From the NCBI GenBank assembly GCA_020744425.1, contig JAGMUV010000032.1, positions 558,001 to 622,000 of the forward strand: a DNA stretch of 64,000 nucleotides. Direction: 5' to 3'. Positions 10,445 to 20,144 of this stretch are shown piece by piece. Position numbers and translations under genes: made by a program. Under the pieces are notes generated by a model. It ran no database searches, was not told where the DNA came from, and was given only the letters and a program-made list of their open reading frames with translations. Every line of letters starts with the position of its first letter. The stretch's first letter is position 1. Origin of the DNA: Dactylonectria macrodidyma. Lineage: Eukaryota; Ascomycota; Sordariomycetes; Hypocreales; Nectriaceae.

Positions 10445-10801
10445 CTAGGTACCGTGGCCGTCAGGAGGAGGGCCCGTAAGATGTTTTGCAGGAGCCGCAG
10501 TACCCCCAGAACAGGCATATGCTTTGTCACAATGTTTACAACGCCACTCTACTTTTCCGGTCCGCGGATTGTAGTATCTCGTCTCCATCTCCTCGTCTGA
10601 CATATGAGTGAAGACCCATGACGTTCTGGGTTTGGTGGAGGAGGTTGTGGAGGCTGTGCGAGGTCGAGATGATTGGCATTTGGGTGTTTGGCTCTGGTCT
10701 AGGTCATCCAACTGCTGGCTGGAAAACTCCGACCCGTTGACTGAAATTGACGACTCTCTCCGTTGCGACCATTGGACAAAATGGAGACGTTGTTGAGGCA
10801 T
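10445..10801 (-). pseudogene. hAT transposase N-terminal fragment
   Basis: A frame from the ATG at 10801 encodes about 118 residues and ends at 10445. The part SWVFTHMSDEEMETRYYN, then VEWRCKHCDKAYACSGGTAAPAKHL, matches the BED-type zinc-finger start of fungal hAT transposases (Cys-x2-Cys followed by a downstream His). The rest of the transposase, including the DDE core and dimerisation region, is absent. It is therefore a truncated relic lying just outside the left arm of the large inverted repeat. I found no terminal inverted repeats. Confidence 0.7.
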
Positions 10802-11140
10802 GGCGGTACGGTTAGTCAGTAGGCTCGACGGTGATAAAGAAAATGGGCAGTGGTGGCGATGGCAAATATTGACAGGCAACCACCGGGATGCCCAGCCCAA
10901 CGTCGTGTGTCGAAGTGAATGCCAGCCAATAAAAGCCAAGTATCGCTGTGGCTGGTATAGGGTAAGGCCTGTCTGGCTACCGTCAAGAGGAGAATTCGCC
11001 CCAGGATTGACAACCCAATATAAATAATATATTGCCAATATGGACATCCTTATATTGTATTGTCACAATATCAAAATCTTCATATTATCTTGTTACAATA
11101 TGAGAAAGTCCATGTCATATGGGGTATATTGCAATATACT

Positions 11141-11358
11141 ATATATGGATGCTGGCATGGTTGGGTAAACCGTGTGTTCTTCTTCTCGATCATCATTTTG
11201 ATATTCGGGACGCTTTGGTTGACCGAGGCGTCGACTTCTATTTCGTCTATCCCAAAGAAGAGTGTAGGGATGAGTACTGTTCGGGGTTTGTGGACAAGAA
11301 CGTGGCGGATGTGTACCGTCAGTACTGGAGTGAGTTTCTTCGTTGCTGCGAGCGGTAA
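11141..11358 (+). pseudogene. P-loop NTPase, 5'-truncated copy in the left arm
   Basis: Encodes the last 60-odd residues (AWLGKPCVLLLDHHFDIRD to the end, SEFLRCCER) of the NTPase that is complete at 32433-32822. The Walker A part is missing: upstream of 11141 the sequence is unrelated and AT-rich. The truncation marks the outer breakpoint of the inverted duplication. It shows the left arm to be the derived copy, or at least the one that lost sequence. Confidence 0.8.
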
Positions 11359-11944
11359 GACGGATGTCATCATCGCCGATTGGAATCGGGACAGTACTTG
11401 GACACGGCATACGTGGAAAGTTTATTGCGAGACAGGGAAGAGTGATGAACGATTCTTGTAGATTCCTTTTCTTTTTATTCGTTTCGGTTTTTTGACACGG
11501 GGATGCAAAACACCAAGGATTAGAAACGTGCAATACCTGACGTGCGGCTGGGGCAACGCTGGTGGCTGTCAATGCGAGGTGCGGTGTTCTCAGATGATGT
11601 GTGTGCAAGTAGCCGTCGGGAGAATGTTGAGTTAAAAACCGTCGAAGGGTTGAATATTCCATGTCGTTTTGAGTTACTGCCACGAAAGGGGGAAACAGCA
11701 AAGTTATACCGGTATTCACTGGCACCGCTCTTTTGTCCCTGCATCTTTCATCACGCTCGAACTGGATGGGTGGCTGCCTAAAATGCAACGCCATTGTGAA
11801 ACCGCGTAGATGGTCGCACGGTGTGGGAAATTCTGCCCCATCTCTCGGTCGATTTTACATAGATTGAGGGATTTTGTATTCCCAGCGGATGCATTATGTA
11901 CCAGGTCCGGAGATGGACATTCTCTGCAAGCGTCCACCAGACCT

Positions 11945-12050
11945 GTCCCAGGCTCAGGGTTCAAATCCACGGCACATCATGCCTCAGTGTAGTGGATTCG
12001 GGAAGCGCTCGTGGAGTGTCGTGGATTCGAACCCTGCCCAGGCTTGGGAC
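11945..12050. repeat. tRNA-like foldback (left arm)
   Basis: About 30 bases at 11945-11975 (GTCCCAGGCTCAGGGTTCAA onward) are an imperfect inverted copy of 12017-12050. Both halves contain a sequence fitting the RNA polymerase III B-box/T-loop consensus (GGTTCAAATCC on plus, GGTTCGAATCC on minus). No complete tRNA cloverleaf can be drawn. It may be a tRNA-derived SINE piece or a small foldback element. Confidence 0.4.
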
Positions 12051-12495
12051 GAGAATATTTGGACCAACCTAACGGCGCTGCATGTTGCTTGCCCAGGCGG
12101 CCTGCAATGGCCACTTCCTGACGTTGGGGAGACCGGAAGTGGACGCTAAATAACCAATCAAGCCATTTGTTGACAAATTCACGTTAACCACGCCAATTGT
12201 TACTGTAACAGATTAAACATTCACTTGATGCCTGATTAGGGGTTGTGGTTAAATTTTAATCGACAAGATGCGTCTCCCGGGGCTGTGCAGTACGATTAGG
12301 GGATGGGAGAATTAGATCCCAGTGATCCCCAATTCATTCATCTTATTAGGGAAGTCCCTTTCCTGCCCGTTCTATGCAAAACCGACGTGTCTTGATGCTT
12401 TCATACCTTACATCTCCTATCAATCAATCTAGTATGTCCTTATTCTCCCTGGAAACTTCAGACTCGATCCGAGAATACCCTCCCGTCAAACAATC

Positions 12496-13473
12496 ATGCA
12501 TCCCTTAAACCCTGCCCTCAGCCTTGTGGTCCTCAGTAAAATCGCCCACGCCACCATATACACCCTCAGCATCACCTATGATACTACAAACTTCTTTACC
12601 TCATTCGATTTCTTCAACGAGGAGGACCCAACCAATGGCTTCGTTGAGTATGTTGACTTTGAGACTGCTGTTAGTGAAGGTCTCGCTGGTGACCGTAACG
12701 GCGCCATCTATATGGGTGTTGATACCACTACAGTCAGCCCTGCCAGTGGCCGCAAATCGGTCCGTGTAACTTCTCAAACTTCTTTTACCCACGGCCTCTT
12801 TATTGCTGATATCATCCATATGCCTGGCAGCATCTGTGGAGTCTGGCCGGCTATGTGGCTCTTCGGACCCAACTGGCCCGTCTCTGGAGAGATTGATATT
12901 ATTGAGGGTGTTAATACTCAAGTCCACAATACTATCACTCTTCACACCGGTTCCGGCTGCTATATTACAAACGAAGGGACTCTGGAAAGTACCATTTTAT
13001 TAGAGTCTAACTGCAACGCTGGTTATGCTCACACCGGCTGCGGCCAAAGCACTGCCAATTATCAGAATTACGGTAATAGCTTTAATGCTAATGGTGGCGG
13101 CGTGTATGCTATGGAGTGGACCTCAGATCACATTTCTATCTGGTTCTTCGCCCGCAATCAGATCCCTGACAACATTAAGACCGAATTCCTTGATCCATCT
13201 GGGTGGGGCCTGCCTATTGCGCGCTTCACTGGCGGCTCTGGCTGTAACATAGATACCTATTTTATGGACAACAACCTAGTCTTCGACACCACCTTCTGTG
13301 GAGACTGGGCCGGCTCCGCTGAGATCTGGAATACTAATCTTGAGTGCTCTGCCCTCTCCTCCAACTGTAATGATTACGTCGCTGCCAACCCAGCTGCCTT
13401 CACTGAGGCCTACTGGCTCATCAATTCCATAAAGATCTTCGACCAATCTACTTCCAGTTACAATGATAAGTAA
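12496..13473 (+). CDS. secreted GH16 endo-1,3(4)-beta-glucanase, left-arm copy, 325 aa
   Basis: Single exon with an ATG at 12496 and a signal peptide in the first 19 residues. The catalytic block of glycoside hydrolase family 16 is clear near residue 135: SGEIDIIEGVN (nucleophile Glu, Asp, acid/base Glu). It is preceded by the aromatic stretch GVWPAMWLFGPNW and followed by NGGGVYAMEWTSD, where the family has its Trp-rich substrate wall. Several Cys residues suit a secreted fold. The enzyme should cleave mixed-linkage or beta-1,3-glucan outside the cell. An identical copy in opposite orientation lies at 30318-31295, so the locus carries two doses. Confidence 0.93.
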   Translation: MHPLNPALSLVVLSKIAHATIYTLSITYDTTNFFTSFDFFNEEDPTNGFVEYVDFETAVSEGLAGDRNGAIYMGVDTTTVSPASGRKSVRVTSQTSFTHGLFIADIIHMPGSICGVWPAMWLFGPNWPVSGEIDIIEGVNTQVHNTITLHTGSGCYITNEGTLESTILLESNCNAGYAHTGCGQSTANYQNYGNSFNANGGGVYAMEWTSDHISIWFFARNQIPDNIKTEFLDPSGWGLPIARFTGGSGCNIDTYFMDNNLVFDTTFCGDWAGSAEIWNTNLECSALSSNCNDYVAANPAAFTEAYWLINSIKIFDQSTSSYNDK

Positions 13474-13933
13474 TGAGCCTATGCTGGGCCCGGTATGAGG
13501 TGTCTGCACCTAAGGCAGTTGCGATGAGGGTTTCCAAGGAGAGAGCGTCAGCTAATTGGAGAGAAAGGAACGGTGTTCTCTTTTCTTCAGATATGCGGAT
13601 ATGACTGCAGCGATAAGTAATAAAAATTTAACCTTGTCATTTAGGCCATTCTGTGATGTTGATCACCTTTTATTTAGAATAAAATGAGAATTAACTATAT
13701 CTACTTTGAGTAGTATGATGTGTAGTAACTGTTTAGTAGCGACATATGTCCGTTTAAGGTATCTAAAGTGCGTTCGCACCTGGGACAAACTGATCACATT
13801 GGCCAATTGACATGACACCATAGAACATTTGTGCCTCTATCGTGCTGTGAGTCATGCCCAGCCGCACCATGTTAAACACATTCCGCCTCCTACCCTGTCC
13901 AGTCTACCTCGCCACTATACACAGAGGTTTGTA
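13474..13933. other. convergent intergenic region between GH16 and the membrane gene
   Basis: Lies between two tail-to-tail genes, is AT-rich around 13610-13740, and is presumed to hold both polyadenylation regions. No gene seen. The mirror copy is 29858-30317. Confidence 0.45.
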
Positions 13934-14494
13934 CTACGTCTTCAGATCATGGTCAGGTGGCCGCAGCCCTTCCATCCACATCTTCCAAGCCAGAGTCATG
14001 GTGCCGACCATGAATGCGAATACCTCGACTCCAATCAACAGAGAAACCCAAATGGGGTAACCATTAGCAATCCAGAGGACAAGGCCAACAAGAACCTCGA
14101 TAATACTAATATCGACCAATATAGTTGGAAGCCATAGAATTAGTGTTTTTCTTTCAGTCGAACTCTGCTGGCCCTCGAACTTGAAAAGGAGCATTTTAGC
14201 CAGAGTTAAAGCGATGATACTTTTTACCACAGAGCTGGCGAGTAACAATACTACTATCTGGCCCATAGCTGTCTTCTGATGATCCTGAAATCCGCCGAAT
14301 GCCATCAAGACTGAGGCGACGATAGCAGGAAAAGCTGCGATAATATCAAATGTTCGATAGAAAAGCAGGACGCGGTCAAACACAGTAACCCCCCGCCCGC
14401 CTACCACGTTATGGGCTTTGTGATAGGACACTAATTAGCGCGATGGGTCGTGAATCAATTAACAATGAAACGTACGCTGGTCACAGGACTCCAT
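13934..14494 (-). CDS. four-helix membrane protein, left-arm copy, 171 aa
   Basis: I read two exons: 14494-14476 (ATG, six codons plus one base) and 14430-13934. The intron starts GTACGT and ends GCTAATTAG, and joining gives MESCDQLSYHKAHN. The long second-exon frame has no ATG of its own at the expected place, which supports the intron. Hydrophobic segments at about residues 35-55, 65-90, 105-130 and 135-155 predict four transmembrane helices. There is no recognised domain or motif, so the function is unknown. An identical mirror copy lies at 29297-29857. Confidence 0.6.
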
Positions 14495-14809
14495 TATGGA
14501 TGCGTAACTTTAAAAGGTCGATATTTAAACACTTCAGGTTGGGCCAGGTGTCGACGAAATACTTAGTCTAAGAAAGAGCAAAATAAACGCAGTATAGGAT
14601 CATCTACTTATACAGTACCATAATGTCAGTCGGGGACCTTCCTATCAAGCCTCGGCCCCTTTGGAACCAAAATCAAGTAAAGTCAATAAGAGCATAGCCC
14701 TAAACTGACCTTACAAGCCTATCCAGCGTCCACTTGTGGATTCTTACTACAGCCGGATGTTTTAGACTCCTAGCACTGGTACAGTACAGTACAGTACATA
14801 CCATGTGCC

Positions 14810-15340
14810 AGCGTATGGCCTATCTCTTTGGTTCAGTTCTATTCGCTAGTCCAATTATGCTCCATGCTCTTTGGACTTGGCGCCTAGCGTAAGATACGGT
14901 CATGCCATTACGGTAGAGACAATACGATGCAAAATGGACACCAAATATGGACGCAGTCCGTGCGACTATACGATTTGCGATAACCACAGGTCGACTTGAC
15001 AACACGCAACGCTGAAATCAGGTTGCAGTACCCCACTTTCTTACTAACCTACCCTACATCCACCAAACACCTCTTGCCATGGACAGCAGGCACCGCTTCA
15101 GCCGCCGTAGATAGGACTCTGAACACTTGGAGAATAGCCCTCAAGTTCGGTTGTTAATACTGTAATACAAACCTCACGAGACCCGCGGAAAGATTGAAAA
15201 GGAAGAAGCAAAAGCAGAAATTGGACGCTGCATGGGCTTTTGCGAGATCATGACAAAGTTTGGGAAACAGAAACGTACAATAGCAACTAGTGCCCTATTG
15301 GTTATAAGCCACCGGGCGAAATAAATTGTGTGTGTAAGTT
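14810..15340 (+). mobile_element. LINE 3' end, degraded copy B (left arm)
   Basis: On the plus strand, 14945-15003 reads WTPNMDAVRATIRFA and TTGRLDN, which aligns with the C-terminus of the LINE at 15418-16675 (KWMPNMNAVRATIRFAL, ATGRLDAS). The following 3' untranslated sequence (GCTTCAGCCGCCGTAGATAG, and near the end GCCACCGGGCG-AAATAAATT) also matches that element. Upstream coding sequence has stops and is decayed. It ends near 15335 in a GT-rich tail, about 80 bp from and facing the tail of the other LINE. Mirror copy at 28451-28981. Confidence 0.75.
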
Positions 15341-15417
15341 TTGTGGCTCACTTATATTTTCCACGAGTGGATACAGACCTAATAGAGTTATAAAACTAGA
15401 GCATCGCCGAGAGACTA

Positions 15418-16675
15418 CAATCAATCAATCAATCAATCAATTTATTAACGCCCGGCGGCTTAAGCCGAAAGGGCACCAGTTAGTAATATTACCATACATT
15501 GCCCAAATTGTGTCCTAGTCTCCTCAAGCCCAATACTATGTCCTCGCCTTGCTTATGCATTCTCATTTGCTCTCTCTCTCTACGGATTCCCGTGGGTTAG
15601 TAATATTGTTAACGAGCTAGCTTGAAGCCTATTCTCCAAGTGTTCAGTGTCCTATCTACGGCGGCTGAAGCGGTGCTCGCTATTTCGGCACGGGGTGAGG
15701 GTAGGGTGAGGTCGAAATAGGAGGGTTGTAAGGGGGGTTGATAGGGAGAGGCCTGTCTCCCCAGTTAACTTGCATCAAGGCGGCCCGTGGCCAACGCAAA
15801 TCGGATTGTCGCCCGAACGGCATTCATGTTTGGCATCCATTTTTGATCATCAGATGGCGACTTTCCTCCAAGATAAAAAGAGACATTGCTCCTCTGGGCG
15901 CTAGTGCATTGAAGCATCTCTGCACGGTATGCTGTCCACTTTCGGCATCGGAAGAGGAAGTGTTCAACTGTCTCCCTCGCTCGTCCACAATCACACCAGT
16001 CCGATTGTACCGCTTTGACGTGGAAGAGGTATGCATTCAATCTCGCTATACCTGTTCTCAGCTGGGCAAGTACACTGGCTTCCTTCCACGATAGTTGGTC
16101 ATAGAGTTGTTTTGTGTGCTTACCCGGTAGTGCTGCATCGACTCGTTTGGAGTGTTTTCCAACTTTCTCTGGCAGTGACCACTTAGTGTTGACTTTAGAG
16201 CGTGTAGTGCTGAGTGTTGTGGATTGCATGCTGGGGAACTGCTTTTCGGGGGTAGCTCCCTGCTGTGTTGCCTTCCGAGCCTCCTCCTTAGCATGCTTCA
16301 AGAGCCTGTTTTCGTCGCTAGAGGGAAGCCACAGGATACTTAAAACGTTTCCATCCTTTCGGAGCTCTTTAACAGAATCGTAGATGCAGCGTATATATTC
16401 CTGACCCGACTGCTGGCGAGGTTGCTTGACTGCAAGCGCGGCAGCTTTGTTACTCGTCATCAGTACGATGCTGCGGTGTCGAAGCTTTGGCATGGTTCGC
16501 CTTAGGGCATACGCCATTGCTGCAAGCTCTCCGCTGTACGGGTTCTGCTCTGTTCTCATACCAAGAGTGAACGAGAAAGTCACGAGCTCTGGCCCGCCTC
16601 GTACCGCTGCTGATATCTGGACTGCGCCACAGTAATGTTCATTATTGCCTTCCGCTTTCACTTACACTCAAAGAG
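15418..16675 (-). mobile_element. Tad-type LINE, 5'-truncated copy A (left arm)
   Basis: The minus-strand frame 16661-15765 (298 aa, no ATG, so truncated) holds the RNase H domain of a Tad-clade non-LTR retrotransposon (SGELAAMAYALRR, IVLMTSNKAAALAV, LSILWLPSS). It ends in the C-terminal Cys-His knuckle of the family (CDCGRARETVEHFLFRC). About 350 bp of 3' untranslated sequence follow, ending GGGCGTTAATAAATTGATTG with about five more TTGA/ATTG repeats at 15418-15443, a typical LINE tail. Reverse transcriptase and endonuclease are absent, as expected from 5' truncation during insertion. Mirror copy at 27116-28373. Confidence 0.85.
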
Positions 16676-16839
16676 TGTCACCGGACCCACATAGTATGAA
16701 TAATAAGTTCTGAACACAGTGAACCTCAAAAGCGACTTGTGTGACCTATGGAAAATTTTATCGATACCCGGAACAAATCATGGGGATCAAGGCAATAATG
16801 TGAGGTGCCATGTACCTTACAGTGTGGACAGCACTGTCT

Positions 16840-16960
16840 TGATCTATTATGTAAGCCGTGGCGCTGCTATGGGCGCCGTCTAGGCGCACAGGGCCTGTGT
16901 GCTCGGGGCACAGACCCCCCTGTCAGCGGGCTAGGGGCACAGTGCCCTGACTAAGCATTT
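16840..16960. repeat. innermost part of the left arm, candidate MULE terminal inverted repeat
   Basis: This GC-rich block (GGCGCCGTCTAGGCGCACAG, later GGGGCACAGTGCCCTGACTA) directly borders the MULE. Its mirror copy at 26831-26951 starts 85 bp upstream of the MULE start codon. MULEs of the Hop type have inverted ends of about 100 bp, so this is the likely terminus. Because the arms are identical for 5.8 kb, the outer limit of the terminal repeat cannot be seen. Confidence 0.4.
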
Positions 16961-19622
16961 CTTGTTGAATTGGGGATTGAATGAATGCACTTACACATTC
17001 AATGGAGCCGACAGCTACCTTTCGACTATGATTGTTGAAATGGGAAGGTTCAAGTTGCTTAATTCAGATAAGTGAGGGGTGGGAAGAGCTAGCCAAATTA
17101 TACACAGCTATGACAGCTGGAGAATGTTATAGGGCTTTGCCACCGAGTCATCGTCTAACACCCATGACTTCCAACAATGATACAGTCTTCTGTACTACGG
17201 CTAGCCAAGTATAAAGCTTCTTGTTCCCTACTATCCGTTTCTATTCTCCTCCAAATGTCCTTAACACCCCTTCTTCTATTAGCCAATGGATTGTCTCCCA
17301 TCTCTTCAGCGACCTAGGCCGCAATTCGCTCATCCTCAGCCTTGTTCCAGTCTAGATATGCCATCATCTCTTCTTTCGTCCATTCTCTTGACCCTGTTGA
17401 CGTGATATAGCGCTTGGACATCTGTTTGTAGTCCAGGCACCACTCGTAGCTCTGCTTGCCATACCTGAGTGGGAGCCCCATCGCCTTGCGATATTGTTAG
17501 TTCGTCTTGATGCTGCCGACCGGCTGCGCTGCATACCACGCGCTTCTTACAGCAACATATCTTCCATATATGGCCTGTGGTGAATCGTACCTCGGTGGCG
17601 ATGGCGATGGCGGGCCAGGCGAAGGAGATGGTTCATGAACAGGGGATCCTGACCGCTGAGAGGCGCCACCGGGCGAGTCTTGCAAGGTCCCAGTCACAGT
17701 CTCTGGCTGATCGGCGAGGACTGCCGGTGCCGCTATCACTGCCGATGCCGATGCCCCTGTCGTTGTTAATGCCTCTGTTGCTGCCGATACCACTATCGCT
17801 ACCGGCGCCGCTATTATTACTGATGCCTCTGTTGCCGCCAGTGCCTTTGCCTCTGCTGCTACCTTTTCCAAGAGCTCTTAATGCCGCAAGGGACATGCCT
17901 TTGAATTCATTTTGTGACCGACTTCATAGCATTTGCTGCATTTTGGCGGGGCCTTTGCCCTTGCCTTTCCTATAGTCTCATCAGCTTCAAAGGAGCTTGG
18001 TAGTCTTTTTATGCTTAATTATGGCAGATTTAATATAGCAGCCCTTGCATCTATGCGAGTACGAGGCTCAAGAAGTAGCTGCTACTGCCCTGGGCGCTTG
18101 AGATGCCAATGCTTGTAGAAATGCTCAAGAAGAAGAACTTGACCTTATTCTTATAAGATTTGAAGTAAGTAAGCGCAAGGTAGTCCCAGTGTTCGCATAA
18201 AAACGCCAGTGCAGCGAGCCAAAGGGAGACTATTATCCAAAAGCCGCTTTCGTTGCTCTTCAACCTTCCTCAACGCCTCAAAAGATACCCAGCCCTGAAC
18301 AGCACTATATAGAACTATACAAAGCTCAATTGGTTATCAAAGTTACTATTGGGCTTGATTCGACTATAGCTGATGGACCTGATTAGTAACAGCTCGTGTA
18401 ATAGCACCCCAAGCCTCAAATAGATCTAGTGTAGATATATTTAAATAGCTTTTAAGCAGACTATAAATACCTTCAACACAAGAGGTAACAATAGTGCCAA
18501 AGTGAAGATGCTAATCAACCCAAGCTTTTACAAGCTTCTCCTTATGAGGGTTTAGCCACGTTGCATGTAAATATCCAATCTCATTGACGTAAGCGGGTAG
18601 ATATCGCTACTCAAGCTGCTAAACCCGCTAATCAAAGGCTACTTAATCAGCTGATTGAATGATCAAATGCCACTAGTTGTAGAACTCTTGCCAACTAACA
18701 AGCTCTGCCTCGATTGTCTTTAGATCTGTTCGATATTGAATAAAGGCTGGCCGACAATAGGCAAGGACTGCCTTATTAGCATGCCAAAAGCACAGAAGAA
18801 GGACTACAGATAGAAAGCAGATAGCAACTGCATTAATACAAGCTAAGGCACAGTCTGTAATAATAACAGATGGAAAGCTTATATTGCAAATCTCATATAG
18901 AGACTTCAGTCATTCAAGAGCCCATAGGTAGTCTTATTCCTCTTCGCCACTAAGGAATGCAAAGGCAATGCAGAATGATCGTTAGCAGGCATCAACGCCG
19001 ATAATGTCAAGAAGCGGCATGCCATATCGATTCGTCTTATATATGCAGTCGAGAAGAAGAAGGTCAGAATACGCTTGCAGATAGGTAAGTGAGTCAGGAT
19101 GAGCAAATAAAACTGCTGTAACCCGTCCTTCATTATCTACCTGCATACGATTCCAAAAGCCCTCTTAATCTAGCTGGTTAATAAGAGCATGCATTGTATT
19201 CTCACCAAAGCAAGATATTCGTCAAGCTTCGGCAATGCTATTAGAGATATCCTTCTGGGTTGCAATGGAATTTGACTATTACCGCATATAGGTTCTGATC
19301 TCCTTTAAGCTAACTCCAGCCTTCGTAAGATTGCTAATTATTGATTTATCGTCTTTTAAGAGCCTTCGAAGAACAGGATGAGCGGTTAGATGGGTGCTTA
19401 GCATATAGTTATGTACAGCATATTGACTATCTGATCGATGTTATACAACCCAGCCAGATACGTCCAGTAACTCCTTTGCGGTGATAGAGAATGGGCAGAG
19501 AGTGCTTCGAGTGCAGGTTGCTCGAATACGGCTTCTTGAGGCGCTCGGAGGCCGACGGGCACGATCGCAAGTGAAGTAAACTGTAAGCCTCCCAGACTTG
19601 CCTTTGTTAGACCTTCCGGTAA

Positions 19623-19627
19623 CAAAG
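19623..19627. repeat. 5-bp target site duplication, left (CAAAG)
   Basis: CAAAG precedes the 5' LTR, and the same five bases follow the 3' LTR at 26638-26642. Removing the element and one copy restores the MULE reading frame. Confidence 0.95.
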
Positions 19628-20081
19628 TGTCACGACCCAAGCTAAGGCGTCCAAGGGACCAAGTGGCGAAGGGTGGCAAAACCCTTGGACCTTGAGAACC
19701 AAGCGGCGAGGCTGATGAGTCAGCCTCACGGGCGAATCAGGGAAGGAGCGATGGAGCGACAGGAGCGATGGGAACGAGGGAGCAACGCTCCTCGCGCTCC
19801 ATCGCTCCCATTGAAACCTTAACCTTAAATGGTCGAACAAGAGCACGTTCGGCCACGATTGACCAAGCAGACCAGAATAGTATATATAGCTTCACTCATT
19901 CCCACTTCCCTATGTCCAGATAGCTCTCCAGCTTTCAATACAATTTGATTACTCAAGAATACTTCTTGACATTATCAGACGTGATTCGCCACCCTACGCT
20001 CAGTACGTTACGCCCCGTTTCAGCTGCCAACATAAACCAGTCGGGTTACGGTTTACTACGTTGGGAACCTTGACCGTCACA
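19628..20081 (+). repeat. 5' long terminal repeat, 454 bp
   Basis: Begins TGTCACGACC and ends ...CCGTCACA (TG...CA). Contains a TATA-like sequence, TATATATAG, at 19881-19889. It also has two strong foldbacks: GAGGCTGA/TCAGCCTC near 19710 and GGAGCGATGGAGCG pairing with CGCTCCATCGCTCC at 19745-19810. The candidate transcript start is downstream of the TATA element. Confidence 0.95.
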
Positions 20082-20100
20082 CGTTGAAAGCTCTTGTTCA
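20082..20100 (+). promoter_or_regulatory. primer-binding region, possibly self-priming
   Basis: The bases just after the 5' LTR contain TTGAAAGCT at 20084-20092. This is the exact reverse complement of AGCTTTCAA at 19930-19938, about 45 bp downstream of the LTR TATA-like box, where the RNA could begin. The Tf1/sushi group primes reverse transcription with the folded 5' end of its own RNA, so the arrangement suggests self-priming. A tRNA primer is not excluded. Confidence 0.45.
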
Positions 20101-20144
20101 GTTGTACGCCGCGTCACGCTGAGCAATAACGAAGTCTCGACAAT

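Larger units (their letters stand above)
11141..16960. repeat. left arm of a 5.8-kb inverted repeat
   Basis: Every feature here recurs in mirror image at 26831-32651, and each pair of coordinates sums to 43791. All predicted proteins in the two arms are identical, so the arms are essentially identical over about 5.8 kb. The inner edge is sharp: CTAAGCATTT at 16951-16960 pairs with AAATGCTTAG at 26831-26840, and the sequences differ immediately inside. The outer edge lies inside an NTPase gene: beyond TGGCATGG (11153) there are a 5-base deletion (GTTAT missing on the left) and 12 more matching bases (TATATGGATGCT), then no similarity. The spacer is 9870 bp. Confidence 0.95.

Noticed and set aside
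14777..14800. ACAGT pentamer run as a regulatory array
   Set aside because: Only about four units, present once per arm. It is a short microsatellite without other support.
15765..16661. Calling the 298-residue frame a host RNase H gene
   Set aside because: The C-terminal Cys-His knuckle, 3' untranslated region and TTGA-repeat tail identify a LINE 3' end without a start codon.
19708..19735. Hammerhead-ribozyme-like core (CTGATGA ... CGAA) in the LTR
   Set aside because: The conserved A after GAA is a T, stem II would have only three weak pairs, and the segment is fully explained as a simple GAGGCTGA/TCAGCCTC hairpin.
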